A DNA stretch of 64,000 nt from Pogostemon cablin (GCA_023678885.1 CM042962.1:17994336-18058335); one strand, 5' to 3'. Numbered from the stretch's first letter, positions 22,045-34,420 are shown. Numbers and translations are program-made. Notes: generated by a model not told the origin, from the letters alone.

Positions 22045-23370
22045 CCTAGATGATTTTCCAGGGTTGCTACCAAACCAGGAAACAGAGTTTGTTATTGAGC
22101 TGCAACCAGAAATTGCTCCTATCTCTAAAGCGCCATATAGAATGGCACCAGCTGAACTGAAAAAATTGAAGATAGCATTGCAAGATTGCCTAGACAAAAG
22201 ATTCATCCGACCTAGTTTTGACCTTGGGGAGCACCAGTTCTATTTGTTCGAAAGAAGGATGGCACATTGAGGATGTGCACCGATTACCAGAAGCTCAACA
22301 AAGTTATAGTTAAGAGTAAGTATCCATTGCCTCGCATTGATGATCAGTTCAATCAACTATAGGGTGCAGCTATCTTTTTTCAAAGATTGATTTGCGATCG
22401 GGGTATCATCAATTGAAGATTAAGGAGGAAGATATTCCGAAGACTGCATTCAGTATAAGGTATGGACATTATGATTTTTTATGATGCCGTTCGGTTTGAC
22501 GAATGCTCCAGCAGCATTTATGGATTTGATGAATAATGTATTTTAGGAATTCCTCGATAAGTTCATGATTGTGTTTATCAATAATATTCTTATTTACTCT
22601 AATAAGAACAAAGAGGATCATGATCTACACTTGAGAAAGGTGTTAGATATTTTAAAGGAGAAGCAGTTATATGCGAAGTTCAAGAAGTTTGAGTTTTGGC
22701 TAAACCAAGTTGTTTTCTTGGGACACGTGGTATCTGGAGAAGGAATTGCAGTGGATCCAAGCAAAGTTAAAGCAATCCATGATTGGAAACAACCCTCAAA
22801 TCCAACTGAGGTTCGTAGCTTTCTTGGATTGGCAAGATATTATCAAAGGTTTGTTGAGGGATTTTCTAAGATCGCTTCACCATTAACATAATTGACCAGG
22901 TAGAATGTGAGGTTCACATAGACAGAGGCATCTGAACAAAGTTTTCAGAAATTGAAGAAGGTTGACATCAGCACCTATCTTAACTATTCCTACTGAGACA
23001 GGAAACTTGAAGGTTTATAGTGATGCTTCAAAGAATGGTCTTGGATGTGTACTGATACAAAATGAGAAAGTAATAGAATATGCATCCAGACAGTTAAGGG
23101 AGTACGAGAAGAACTACCCCATACATGATTTAGAATTAGCCGTAGTGGTGTTTGCTCTCAAGATTTGGAGGCATTATCTGTATGGGAAACATTGTGAGAT
23201 TTATACTGATCATAAGAGTTTAAAGTACTTCTTCACTTAGAAAGAATTAAACATGAGGTAGAGAAGATGGTTGGAGCTAGTGAAGGACTACGATTGTGTT
23301 ATTAATTATCATCCGAGTAAAGCCAATGTGGTTGCTGATGCATTGAGTCGTAAGGCAAGACAGAGTGTAG
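22045..23370 (+). pseudogene. Element I reverse transcriptase and RNase H
   Basis: RT blocks: PISKAPYRMAPAELKKLKIA, RMCTDYQKLNKV-type (frameshifted near 22235), KIDLRSGYHQ-type, then MIVFINNILIYSNKNKEDHD, in which both catalytic Asp codons are Asn (22580-22585). These are followed by FLGHVVSGEGIAVDPSKVKA and EVRSFLGLARYYQRFVEGFS. RNase H at 22962-23240 has KVYSDASKNGLGCVLIQNEK, ASRQLREYEKNYPIHDLELA and IYTDHKSLKYFFT. The end KANVVADALSRKAR lies at about 23318-23360. Stops occur at 22891, 22903, 23238 and 23260. The protein would copy element RNA, but this copy is dead. Confidence 0.88.
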
Positions 23371-24920
23371 CTGCTACGAGCCTAAATTAGAAACTAGAGT
23401 TTCTTGATTTGCAAAGGATGGGTGTGGAGATCATTCAAGAAGGATCTTTGGAAGCAAAGATGGTTGTTCTAACACTTCAGCCAACTTTGATTGATAAGAT
23501 TTGGCAAGGGCAAGAGGTGGACAAGTGGTTTGATAAGATAAAGAATGATATCAGCTCTGGAAAGTCTTTTGACTTCCAATTCAGAGAGGATGGCGTGATT
23601 CGTTATAAAGATCGATTATGTCTAACTGAAGTGAATGACATTCGAAAAGAAGTGATGGCATAAGCTCATTCAACTTCGTACTTTGTTCATCCAGGAGCTA
23701 CTAAGATGTATAGAGATTTGAAGTCACATTATCGGTGGCTAGGGATGAAGAGAGATGTTGTTCAATATGTGGAGCAATGTTTGACTTGTCAGCAAGCCAA
23801 AACTGAACATCATCAGAGACTAGCAGGAACTTTGCAGCCTCTATCTATTCCAGAGTGAAAGTGGGAGAATATCACTCTAGATTTTGTTACTGGACTACCA
23901 AAGACATTAAAAGGTCATGATGCTATTTGGGTTATTGAGGATCGATTAACTAAGTCAACTTATTTTCTTCTTATCTATTCTACGTATTCCATGGATCGCT
24001 ATGCCCATCTATATATACAAGAGATTGTCAGACTCCATGGAGTACCACTTACTATTGTATGAGACAGAGATACGAGATTCTTATCTGCTTTTTGGAAGAG
24101 TTTACATAAGGCGTTCGGGACACAATTATCTTTTAGCACAGTATTTAATCCACAAACAGATGGTAAATCAGAGTGTATGATACATATTTTGGAGGATATG
24201 CTCAGAGCATGAGTGTTAGATTTTCAGAGATGGAGTAAATTTTTGCCTCTAATAGAGTTCTCGTACAACAACAGTTACTAGTCTACTATTGGGATGGTAC
24301 CATATGAACACTGTATGGGAGGAAGTGTAGATCTCCAGTACATTGGAATGAAGTTGGAGAGAGAAAACTTTTGGATTTAGACTTGATCAGTGAAATGACA
24401 TAAGCTGTAACACGTATTCGAGAGAAGATAAAAATTTATCAGGATCGGCAGAAGAGTTATACAGATAAATGGAGAAGGGGATTGGAATTTGAAGTGGGTG
24501 ATCAGGTATTTTTGAAAGTATCTCCAATGAAGGGGATAATGCAGTTTGAAAAGAAAGGAAAACTCAGTCCAAGATATGTTGGTCCATTCACTATCATTGA
24601 GAGAGTTGGAAGTGTTGCATATAAGTTGGACTTACCAGCATCTATGTTAAGAATACACGTGTTCTATATTTTTGTGTTGAGGAAGTATGTTCCAAATCCG
24701 TCTCTTGTACTTAGGTAGGAACCAGTTGAGTTGAAAGAAGATTTGAGTTATGAAGAGATACCAGTTGAGATTTTGCGACGATAGGTGAATAAGCTCAGAG
24801 ATAAAGAGATACAGTTAGTTAAAGTATTATGGAGAACCAATTAGTTGAGGAGGCCACTTGGAAAGAGAGGATAAGATAATGGCTAAGTATCCAAAACTCT
24901 TCAGGTAAGTAAATTCGAGG
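23371..24920 (+). pseudogene. Element I integrase and chromodomain-like end
   Basis: Zinc-binding region: HPGATKMYRDLKSHYRWLGM then CLTCQQAKTEHHQRLAG. Core: ITLDFVTGLPK (first Asp kept), DRDTRFLSAFWKSLHKAFGT, then VFNPQTDGKSE (Glu kept). C-terminal: EVGDQVFLKVSPMKG, GKLSPRYVGPFTIIERVG, then EEIPVEILRR and NKLRDKEIQLVKVLWR, which resembles a chromodomain. That domain is thought to guide insertion into particular chromatin. Stops interrupt at about 23660, 23857, 24061, 24211, 24280, 24382, 24716 and 24782. Confidence 0.85.
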
Positions 24921-24946
24921 GCAAAATTTTTATAAGGTGGGGAGGA

Positions 24947-26625
24947 TGTGATACCCGAGCTTCTCACCACTCATGTGCCAATATAATTTAATTTGTGTTA
25001 TGCTCATTTTATAATTATGTAATAATTATGTGGCAATTATGTGATAATAATGTGACAATTATATGACAATTGTTTCTACATTTTATTTTTTTTTATATTT
25101 TTTTTTAGACATCCGTGATAAAAATGGTAACAATATGTGAATATATGTGTGCATAGATACTTAAATACATTAATTTGAATATATAATTTAATAATTTTAT
25201 GTGTATAAATACACTATTTCTTAATTTTTAAGTATCGCACGTGTTCTCGTAATAATAGTGGTAAGAAAATGTACACGTATGTGTATTAATTTATAAATGT
25301 ATTACATCTTAGTTATTAAATATTGCACATATATTCGTAATTGATAATAATAATAATAATTCTACTTACTATTAATAGTAATTTATTATAAATAGAAATA
25401 TACTATTAATAGTAAGTGGAAGGCGATGAATGGACAACTTAAGGCGGCCTTCGCCCTTATATATTGAGGTCAATCAACCTCTTGGTTATTCATTTTACCA
25501 ACAGCGATAGTTTGCAATTTAAAAAAAAGAACAAGAAGAAGAAGAAGGGAGAGGGAGAGAAAAGAGAGAGAAAGAAAGGGAAAGAAGAGAGTTTGCATAG
25601 CCGGAACGAGAACGGAAGGAATTAATTACAGTTCTTCACGGATCTATAGTATTACTATTGTCGGAGATCAGGTAAGTAGAAGTCCAACTACAATGCATAA
25701 ACATGTTGTGTGTGAATTATTTGTGATTAATATGTGATAATTTTATTATGAATTATATGTGATTAATTTAATTACGTTATAAATTATTTAGGATTAATTT
25801 TTGGTACTAGTTGTGGGTTTATGTGATTTGAGGAAAGTAGGTATTCATATTTTATATGCCACTAAATATTATTTTATAAATTATTTATGATAAATTTGTG
25901 ATACAAGTTGTGGATCTATGTGATTTGAGATAATATCATTGTCCAATATAGATATGTGTGATCGAAAATTGTTGAATATAAATATGTGTGATCTGAGAAG
26001 ATATCATTTATGAGAATATGTGTGATCCGAGGTGAAGTTGTTATTCAAAAAATGGATATATGTGATTCGAGGTGAAGTTGTTGTTCCAGAAGTGGATCTG
26101 TGTGATTTGAAATTCATTTGTTGTTTTATTTTGATGATATTGATGTCGTGAATAAATTGTGAAGCATATTTAATTTCCCTTGCTTCATACCATGCATAAT
26201 CATGAAAAATATTTTCCCAAAAATTAATAAGATATTAATGGTATGTGCGGCCACTATATATGCACTCTTTCAAGGACCACCGAAAATCGATCTGAGTCAT
26301 GTGTTGACTCACCCCATTCAGGGATCGAGGGCAATCCGAGTAATGTGTTGACTCAACGAGTCGCTTGTCGACTCACTTTTATTTAGGGATCGCGGGGCGA
26401 TTCGAGTCATGTGTTGACTAAACGAGTTGTTTATCAGCTCATTTTTATACAGGATTTGGATAAATCATTCCCAACATTTTATTCGGGGTTCAGAAAAATT
26501 ATCCCCAACACTCTGTTAGGGTTCTCGAAGAAATCGTTCCCGACACTTTATTCGGGGTTTGGAAAAATTGTCCCCATTGAGCTAATTTGGGGTGCATATC
26601 ATAAGTTTCGTTAAAAAAAATAATG
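24947..26625 (+). repeat. Element I 3' LTR
   Basis: Starts TGTGATACCCGAGCTTCTCA right after the purine tract GGTGGGGAGGA. It contains a TATA-like TTATATATTG (25458-25467), a ~75-base purine-only-like tract (25518-25592), diverged ~40-base repeats around GTGTGATTTGAGGTGAAGTT (25900-26120), ~70-base repeats around GAGTCATGTGTTGACTC (26285-26440), and about four ~37-base repeats around TTCGGGGTTxxGAAAAATTxTCCCCAACA (26460-26580). No 5' partner exists in the window, so the end is estimated. Confidence 0.75.
25458..25467 (+). promoter_or_regulatory. TATA-like box in element I LTR
   Basis: TTATATATTG lies upstream of the AAGAAGAAG purine tract. It fits an LTR core promoter placement, but there is only one LTR and no transcript evidence. 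Confidence 0.5.
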
Positions 26626-26837
26626 GAAGTTATGAGGGATGGCAAAATGCTTACAATGGAATTACATTCCAACCTCATCAAGAAAGCACTTGTTCTCTAC
26701 CAAGTTTCAACAATGTTCCTACGGTTACTCCTTTATTCAAAAATAGTGCCTTAGTTGAGTTGTATAGAAGATATACTTATGGAAGTGATACAAGGAAAAG
26801 TTTTCAACCAAGTCTTCCTTATTTTGGGTCTCAATAT
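26592..26837 (+). other. Short unassigned open frame between I and C
   Basis: An open frame (26592-26840) includes SYEGWQNAYNGITFQPHQES, ALVELYRRYTYGSDTRKS and SLPYFGSQY. The amino-acid composition looks protein-like (aromatic and polar residues, no low complexity), and it ends in TGA at the likely start of the element C LTR. I do not recognise it. It could be a gene or gag fragment trapped between the end of I and the start of C. It has no convincing own start, because the first codons lie in LTR-like sequence. Confidence 0.35.
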
Positions 26838-28431
26838 TGACCGTCGTCATTTTCACCTAGATTTTAGTGTCTTTATTTGTTATTTTTTGATGTTTTCATC
26901 CGTATTTGTGTGACTTTTTAGTGGAGTTATATTTAATTGGGAGAAATGTGTACATGTTAATAAATGTGTGGAAATGAGCTTAAATGTGTATAAAACAGGT
27001 AAAAAATGGAGTCGGGAGCTAAAACGGAGAAAGAATGACAGGTAGATGTGCGGAACACGGGCCTGTCCGAGATGGCCGTGCACCGTCATCAGAACAAGCA
27101 ACATACCCAGGAAGAAGGCCGTGTGTAGTGCACGAGCCATGTCCTGGAACACGCAGAACACATCGAACTGCGTGTGCAGCGCACAGGCCGTGTGCTGCTA
27201 CACGAGCCATGTAGGAGCAGATTCCAGATTAAGTTGGCACATGTTCTAGAAGATTCCAAGGGGTATAAAAACCCAATTGGTGGAAAATATTAGATGTAGA
27301 GCCACATTTATGAGCAGTTATCAAGATCAAACACACAATTCCTCACCATATTTTCACACACACATTCTAGATCATCCATTTCAACACTTTTCATCCATTC
27401 AATTCATATGCTCTCCCAAAATTAATCCATCACTCCATCATTTCATCACTTTGAGAGGAGAAGATCATCATAGATTGAAGAATTGAGCATGTTGAAAGGA
27501 AGGAAGGCCATCTTCACAAGAGGAAAGCCGATCTACTTTTCAATTGTTATTTTTCTTCATATTTTGGATCAAATGGAGCAAGTCATGGGATGTATTGATT
27601 TGAACATGATGTGTAGTGGCTTGTACTATAGTAGGGCTAATCATATGATTGGTTGAGGAGAATGCTAGATATGTAGGATTTTAGATGTTGAATTGAATTA
27701 ATTTTGTACTTCCTTTTTATGATGAATGATTCACCCTTCATTTCTCTACTTGTGTGATTAAATTCCTAGTACAATATGTTAGGATGACCATTCCAATATC
27801 TTGTCTTAGGATTTAATTGAATCATTTAGTTGGATGAACTTTTATGTTAGTGTGAGGGGAGGTAAGTCATACCCTTCTCATGCTTAGAACATTCATAAAG
27901 GGACACTTAAGAAATTGAGTAAAAAGAACCAAACTTATGATCATAGTACCTTTAGGGAATTGAGAATAAGTACTATTTAGGAGATTTAGATTTGTCAAAG
28001 AGTCGAGAACCTAATCATCTTGGCCATAGGGGTTAGGGGTAAAAACGTGATTGCTTTTAGTCCATGATTAATGAAGTTCGATGTTAAACTTCAAGCATAT
28101 CTAGCTAGTTTCTTACCATGAGTGTGATTAGCATTGCTCTTTTCTTAAATACATTCTATCCATTCCATTCCATCTTGTTATGTGATTGATAGTTGATAAT
28201 AATAGTTGTTAATTGTTTTCTTTAGTTATTTGATAGCATAATCATTAGTACGAAACCAAACCTCAAACTTTGCCACTCTTACAAAGCATGATCGAGGACG
28301 AATCCGGATACACCATGGTTTACATTTCCCTTGGGATGACATATTATAAATTTTATTACTTGGTCACACGTGTACAACAACGATAGAGTCTCTTACTCTA
28401 AAACATTTTACCAAAAATGGGACTAAGAACA
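26838..28431 (+). repeat. Element C 5' LTR (limits tentative)
   Basis: The left edge is inferred from TGACCGTCGTCATTTTCACC (26838) and the right edge from the CA directly before the primer site. With no second LTR in the window, neither can be confirmed by comparison. U3 contains GGCCGTGT/CACGAGCC motifs (27060-27215) and a TATAAAAAC box at 27264-27272, followed by a C/A-rich leader. The rest is AT-rich with no ORF of note. Confidence 0.6.
27264..27272 (+). promoter_or_regulatory. TATA box in element C LTR
   Basis: TATAAAAAC followed by CCAATTGG. The 14-base string TAAAAACCCAATTG at 27266-27279 recurs exactly at 35260-35273, upstream of ORF1 of the same element. Confidence 0.65.
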
Positions 28432-28450
28432 TGGCGCCGCTTGCCGGGGA
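28432..28450 (+). promoter_or_regulatory. Primer binding site, tRNA-Asp type (element C)
   Basis: TGGCGCCGCTTGCCGGGGA matches the Athila-type site. It differs by one extra-base style change from the A site (GCCGTTACC against GCCGCTTGCC). It marks the start of the internal region of C. Confidence 0.85.
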
Positions 28451-28569
28451 AATGTTAAAATCTTGGCTGTAACAAGTTTGAATTTGATTAGTTTTGATAA
28501 GAGTATTTCTTTTATTTGTTTACTTATCTTGGTTATTTGAGGAGCTAATTTGGAAATTTTTGTAGATAC

Positions 28570-30300
28570 ATGCAAACTCGTTCGAGGTCTCAATCTATTG
28601 AACTTCTGAACTTGGAATTGAAAGCTACCTTAAGAAGACAAAGAAGAGGAGTGTTACATCCTACGAAGGAAGTTATGGAAAACGTAATGGATAATGCCAA
28701 TATGGTTGATGAAGAAGGTCATATGAGGAATTTTCAACAAGGGGGTGATAATGTTTGAGGAGGACATGTTAATCCGGAGTTTGTGCCACAAGCTAATGCT
28801 CAACAAGTGCACTTGCAAAACCAACAATTGCAAGCTATTATTCAACACTTGATGGCACAACAAGAAGCTAGAAATAATCAACAACTTCCTTCGATAGTGC
28901 AAAATCAACCTCGAGGCCATTGATATAATGGAGTGGGGATGAATATCCGAGATCATTTCCAACCATAATATGAGAATTATGCTATGGGGACATTGAATAT
29001 TAACAATTTTGAGATCAAGACGGGGTTGATTAATATAGTGCAAGCGAATCAATTTGGTGGGGGTGCAATGGAAGATCCAAATGCTCACCTATCCCAATTT
29101 TCGGAGTTTGCTAACACCATCAAGATTAACAGAGTGAGTGAAGATATTGTCAAGATGAAGCTCTTTTCCTTCTCATTAAGGCCTCCGGGATCTTACACTA
29201 CATGGAGAGCGTTGGCTCAAAGGTTTTTAAGCAAGAATTTTCCACCATCGAAGATGTTGCATTTAAAAGGTTAAATCTTCCAATTTAAGCAAATGCATCT
29301 TGAAACTTTTAGTGAGGCTTGCGGTTCAAATAAATGCTAAGGAAGTGTCCACAACATGGATTTCCCGAAGATCAACAAGTATGATTTTTCTATGCCAGAT
29401 TGAATGGAAGTGAGAGAATGCTTGTTGATGCTTCGGCGGGAGGTTCTATATTGGGGCAAACTCTGGAAAGAGCTATTGCTATATGTGAAGAGATTTCTTT
29501 GAATATGGGTCAATGACCTATGGATCGTTCACCGAGTATGTATGAGAAGGAGAGAATTGCTAAGATGGAAGAAGTATGCATGCAACAAGTGAAAAAGGTG
29601 GAAGTACCTAAGGAAGATGTAACTGTAAAGGTAATTTTGGAGATACTTAAGAGAATGAATTCCAATTTGCAAGTGTCTTCGAATTATACACCTATGGTGA
29701 TTCAACAAGTGCTTCCGAACCCTCAACAAAGTATGCTTATGCCTTTGATGAATCAACAAGTGTTTCCAAATCCTCAACAAGGCATTTCTATGCCTAACAT
29801 GGGTCAATCTTTCCAAAGTTGTCAAATGCCTACACTTATGCCTTAACAAGGTATGTCTCCTAATTTTGGATGTCAAGATACTTGGTACCAACCGGAAATG
29901 TCACTCGAGGAAGTTGCCTTCATGCAAGGGAGGAACTTTCAAGAAAATTATGGTGGTAATTTTGGTAACCATGGAGGGGGATATCAACAAAGGCAAGGAG
30001 GATGGGGGCAAGGTAATTTTCAAGGAAATTTCAATCAACCTCGTATGTATGAGAATTTATCATATGGAAATCAAGGGAATGTCCTTACTCTTCCACCTGG
30101 TACTAATCCAGGGGAGAAAGATCCAAAAGGTGAAAGGAAGCCTACAATGGAAGATCAAATGGCTAAGGTGTTGGAATTTATGAAGGAAGCTAAAGAAGAG
30201 AAAAAGTATTAAAAAGAGGAAATTAGACTACAAAATGATGTAAATGAGAGGAGATTTAAAGCGATTAAGACTCACATTAGTCAAATGGCAAGTTAAAGGG
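28570..30300 (+). pseudogene. Element C gag
   Basis: Starts ATG at 28570 (MQTRSRSQSIELLNLELKAT). The core has NFEIKTGLINIVQANQFGGG, MEDPNAHLSQFSEFANTIKI and LAQRFLSKNFPPSK. Then follow a Gln/Pro/Met-rich part with repeats of QQVxPNPQQxxxMP (29697-29850), a Gly-rich part (NYGGNFGNHGGGYQQRQGG, 29950-30010) and a C-terminal coiled-coil-like part MEDQMAKVLEFMKEAKEEKK with ERRFKAIKTHISQMAS. Next comes the linker GKFPSTTITNPKEQCKAIEL, a phrase characteristic of Athila gag-pol. Stops at 28756, 28921, 28966, 29272 and 30210, plus frameshifts near 29275-29520, show it is dead. Confidence 0.85.
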
Positions 30301-30627
30301 GGGATGTTCATCATCAAGGGAAGTTTCCATCTACAACCATTACTAATCCTAAGGAGCAATGCAAGGCCATTGAACTTCGTAGTAGGACAAAATACGAAGG
30401 GCCTTATATGCCGACGGAAGTAGAGGGAGTAGAGTGTGAACTTGAGCCTATGAAAAGTATGGATGACGAAGGGAAAGAGAAAGAAGTTGAAATTGTTGAA
30501 AGAATGAAAGTTCCCTACACTTGAAGAGGAAAAAATGAAGTCTCCAAAGAAGTGGGAAAGATGTAAGAAAGCAAAACGTAAAGAGAGGGAAGAAAACTTT
30601 GAAAGAGATGAATAGGGAATATCGAAG

Positions 30628-31260
30628 TTGCCTGTGGCAATTTATTTTCCACAAAGATGCTTGAAAAAAGGATTGGAGGAAAATTTTGCTAAGTTTGTTG
30701 AGATGTTTAAAAAGATCCATATAAATATTCCTTTTGCAGATGCTTTGCTTCAAATGCCCAACTACTCCAAGTTTTTTAAGGATATTTTGTCAAAGAAAAG
30801 AAGCTTGGGAGAGTTTGAAACGGTTAATATCACAGAGGAATGTAGTGCTATTTTACAAAAGAAACTCTCTCCTAAATTGAAAGATCTGGGAAGTTTCACT
30901 ATTCTATATGAGATGTGAGAGCATGAAAACTACAAAGCTCTATGTGACCTAGGGGCAAGCATCAATTTGATGCCCTTTTTAATTTTTAAAATGTTGGGCA
31001 TTGGTGAGGTTAAACCTACGTCGGTGAAACTTCAGTTAGCCGATCGATCTTTGACACACCCAAAGGGAATTGTGGAAGATGTTTTGATCAAAGTTGGCAA
31101 GTTTGTTTCCTGTTGATTTTGTGGTACTAGACATGGATGAAGATGCCCGTTGATACTTGGTCATCCATTTCTTGCCATGGAAAAGGCATTGATAGATATG
31201 GAGAAATGGGAGCTAACCTTAAGGGTGAATGAGAAAGAGGAGATATTTTCATTAAGAGAG
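30628..31260 (+). pseudogene. Element C aspartic protease
   Basis: Contains LKKGLEENFAKFVEMFKKIH, LKDLGSFTILYEM, then after TGA (30916-30918) ALCDLGASINLMPF, with the active-site Asp codon at 30946-30948. LADRSLTHPKGIVEDVLIKV follows, and after a frameshift near 31105 LILGHPFLAMEKALIDMEKW. The flap and substrate-side segments match those of A and B. A serine- and glutamate-rich linker with LKPLPEHLKYAYMEDNETYP leads into RT at about 31670. Confidence 0.85.
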
Positions 31261-33060
31261 GCTAGGAGGTATCAGAGGAACAAAGAGGAATGCAAAAGAT
31301 TGGAGGTTGTGGACAACATTGTTGAAGAGCATATGTATCATCTTCATTCCAAGGATCCGTTGAAAATTATCATAAGCCACTCTTACTCTATTGACTCTAT
31401 AAAATCTAACTCTTCTTGTTGTTTAGAAAATGATGAAATAATTGATGAATTTCATGGTTTAAATGCTTGTAGGGAACTCACAAGTGTGGAAGCAAAGGAA
31501 GCAAAAGTGGAGAAAATTGATGAAGAACCAAAAGAAGACGTGCAAGAGAAGAAGAAGGTGGAGTTAAAACCGTTACCGGAGCATTTGAAGTATGCTTACA
31601 TGGAAGATAATGAGACATATCCGGTAATTATATCTTCTTCCCTTAATGATTTAGAATTGGAAAAGTTGTAAGAAGAGTTAAGGGAGCATAAATCTTCTAT
31701 TGGTTGGAGTATAAAAGACTTGAAATGTATAAGCCCATCTTTATATATGCATAAGATTCACTTGATTGATGATGAGAAGTCATGTGTGCAAAACCAACGT
31801 AGATTAAATCCTATAATGCAAGAAGTGATAAGAAAAGAGGTGTTAAAATGACTTGATGCGAGAATTATCTTTCCAATTAGTGATAGTCCATACGTGAATC
31901 CTTTACACGTAGTGGCAAAAAATGGTGGCATGACAATTGTTCAATCCGATACGAATGAAACAATTGCCACCCGAACTATCACGGGTTACAGAGTGTATGT
32001 TGATTATCATAAATTGAATGAGAATACTCGTAAAGATCATTTCCCATTGTCATTCATAGACCAAATGTTGGATAGACTTGCGGGACATGGGTACTATTAT
32101 TTTCTTGATGGATATTTCGGGTATAATCAAATATTGATTGCCCCGGAAGACCTAGAGATTACAACATTCACGTGTCCTTATGGTACATTCGCATTTAAGA
32201 TGATGCCTTTCGGTTTATGTAATGCCCCTGCCACTTTTCAGCGTTGTATGATGTCAATCTTTGATGGTTTAATTGAAAATGTCATGGAGGTGTTTATGGA
32301 TTATTTTTCTGTGTATGGTTCCTCTTATGATATTTGCTTAACTAATCTCACTATTGTGTTGCAGAGGTGTGAAGAATCAAATCTTGTGTTGAATTGGGAA
32401 AAATGACACTTCATGGTGACCGATGGGATAGTTTTGGGACACCATGTATCGAAACATGATTTGAAAGTGGTAGGGCCAAAGTGGTAGCCATAGAACGTCT
32501 CCCCCCTCCTACTACTGAGAAGGGGGTGAGATCGTTCTTGGGTCATGCGGGCTTTTATAGACGGTTTATCAAGGATTTTTCAAAAATTGCTAAACCACTT
32601 TGTAAATTACTTGAAAATGATTGTCCATTTAACTTCAATGACGAATGTCATATCTCATTTCAGGTGCTAAAGGGTGCTCTCACTTCTTCTCCAATACTCG
32701 TTATCCCAGATTGGAGGCTTTAATTTGAATTACATTATGATGCTAGCGATCAATCCGTAGGAGTGGTGTTGGGGCAAACGAGAGAGAAGAAGATTAGAGC
32801 GATCTATTATGCCTCAAAGACCTTGAATTCATGTCAAGTAAATTACACCACAACGGAGGAGTTTTTATCGTAGTGTATGCTTTTGAGAAGTTTCGACCGT
32901 ATTTGATTGGCACACAAACTATTATCTACACGGATCATGCGGCGATAAAATACATCATGAGTAAGAAAGATGCTAAACCACGGTTGATCCGTTGGGTATT
33001 ACTATTGCAGGAATTTTATGTGGTGATCAAGGATAAAAAGGGGTGGAGAATGTGATCACG
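31261..33060 (+). pseudogene. Element C reverse transcriptase and RNase H
   Basis: RT is nearly continuous over 31894-32406: NPLHVVAKNGGMTIVQSDTN, TGYRVYVDYHKLNENTRKDH, FLDGYFGYNQILIAPED, MMPFGLCNAPATFQRCMMSI. The catalytic motif reads VFMDYFSVYG, so the second Asp of FMDD is Tyr (32302-32304). RNase H has HYDASDQSVGVVLGQTREKK, NYTTTEE and IYTDHAAIKYIMSKKDAKPR. Stops at 31669, 31849, 32404 and 32720, and frameshifts near 32465, 32860 and 33045, break it. Long open stretches show that it decayed more recently than A. Confidence 0.9.
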
Positions 33061-34420
33061 GATCATTTGTCTAGATTGAAAAATAGAGGAGAGAATGAGG
33101 ACATGAAGCCAATTGGGGATGAATTCCCGGATGAGAAAATTCTTCAAGTTGAAGTTGAGCAAGTGTGTACTCTCATGGTGAATATACCTCCTTGATATGC
33201 CGATTATGTCAACTTCTTTGTGTGTGGAATCAAGCCCACGTTGCTAAATGAATACAAGGTAAAAAGGTTTTATGTGGGAGTAAAGAAATACTTGTGGGAT
33301 GAGCCTTATTTGTTTAAGATTTGCAATGATGGAGTAATAAAAAGTTTTGGGGATGATGGAGTAATACTTGTGGGATGAAGAAGTTTTGGGGATTCTTAAG
33401 CTATGTCATTCGTCTTTGTGTGGAGGCCACTTTGATCATCAAAAGACGTGGGCTAAGGTTTTACAATCGAGTTTCTATTGGCCCACATTGTTTAAAGATA
33501 CAAAGAAGTTTGTGGTGAAATGTGATAGATGCTAAAGAGTAGGGGGAATATGTAAGAGAGATGAGATGCCCATGAGCTTAAGAATTGATGTGGAGATTTT
33601 TTATGTATGGGGCACTGATTTTATGGGGTCATTTCCCTCATCTCAAGGATATATGTACATCTTGCTAGCCGTGAATTATGTGTCGAAGTGGGTGGAGACA
33701 ATCCCTACAAAGACAAATGATGCTTTGATTGTTCAAAGGTTTTTGAAGAAGAATATTTTCTCTAGGTTTGGAGTTCCACGTGCATTGGTGAGTGATGGAG
33801 GATCTCATTTTGTGAATAAAATAATGGAAGGATTGTTGAAAAAATATGAAGTGAAGCATCGAGGTCTCAAACAAACGGATTGGCGGAGGTCTCAAACCGT
33901 CAAATCAAGTTAGTTTTGGAGAAGATAATCAATGGGGGGAGGAAGGATTGGTCGGAAAAGTTTGACGATGCCTTATGGGCATATGGAACGGATTTTAAGA
34001 CTATCCTTGGTGTGTCATCATATCAATTGGTTTATAGAAAGGCTTGTCATGTTCCCGTAGAATTGGAGCACCGGGCATTGTGGGCTATTAAACGCCTTAA
34101 TATGGATGAAAGGGAGAGTGGCAAAGCAAGGTTGTTGAAATTGGTTGAGCTTGAGGAGTTTAGAGGAAGAGCATTTGATAATTCCCTCATTTACAAAGAG
34201 AATATAAAGAAATGGCATGATGCTAAAGTAAAGGAAAAGACGTTTTCTCCCGGGGATAAGGTTCTTGTATTCAATTCAAGGCTTAAATTGTTCCCCGGAA
34301 AGCTTAAGTCTAAATGGATGGGACCATATGAAGTGCTTGAGGTGTTGAGTGGAAATACTTAGAAGCTAAATGGTCCCAATAGTGAGTTTGTGGTGAATGG
34401 TCATCGAGTGAAATATTAGC
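33061..34420 (+). pseudogene. Element C integrase
   Basis: The zinc-binding residues are kept: LCHSSLCGGHFDHQKTWAKV and KCDRC. All three catalytic positions look intact: VWGTDFMGSFPSSQGY, ALVSDGGSHFVNK and, after a frameshift at about 33865, AEVSNRQIK. The C-terminal part (33880-34362) is a long open frame with SYQLVYRKACHVPVELEHRA and SPGDKVLVFNSRLKLFPGKL. Stops lie at 33195, 33374, 33398 and in the C-rich segment near 33510-33600. A local duplication at 33325-33390 repeats GATGGAGTAATA and TACTTGTGGGATGA. Confidence 0.88.

Larger units (their letters stand above)
22045..26625 (+). mobile_element. Element I: 5'-truncated chromodomain Ty3/gypsy (Tekay/Del-like)
   Basis: Keeps RT, RNase H, integrase, a C-terminal chromodomain-like segment and a 3' LTR starting TGTGATACCC. 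The RT reads LLPNQETEFVIELQPEIAPI then APYRMAPAELKKLK, and integrase ends with FEVGDQVFLKVSPMKGIMQF; both are typical of plant chromoviruses. 5' LTR, gag, protease and the start of RT are missing at the copia junction. The RT catalytic pair is FINN instead of FIDD, and many stops are present. The right-hand limit is uncertain because no clear LTR end or duplication was found. Confidence 0.85.

Noticed and set aside
28654..29088. Minus-strand frame of 144 codons
   Set aside because: It is the opposite strand of the element C gag, which is the recognisable coding strand.
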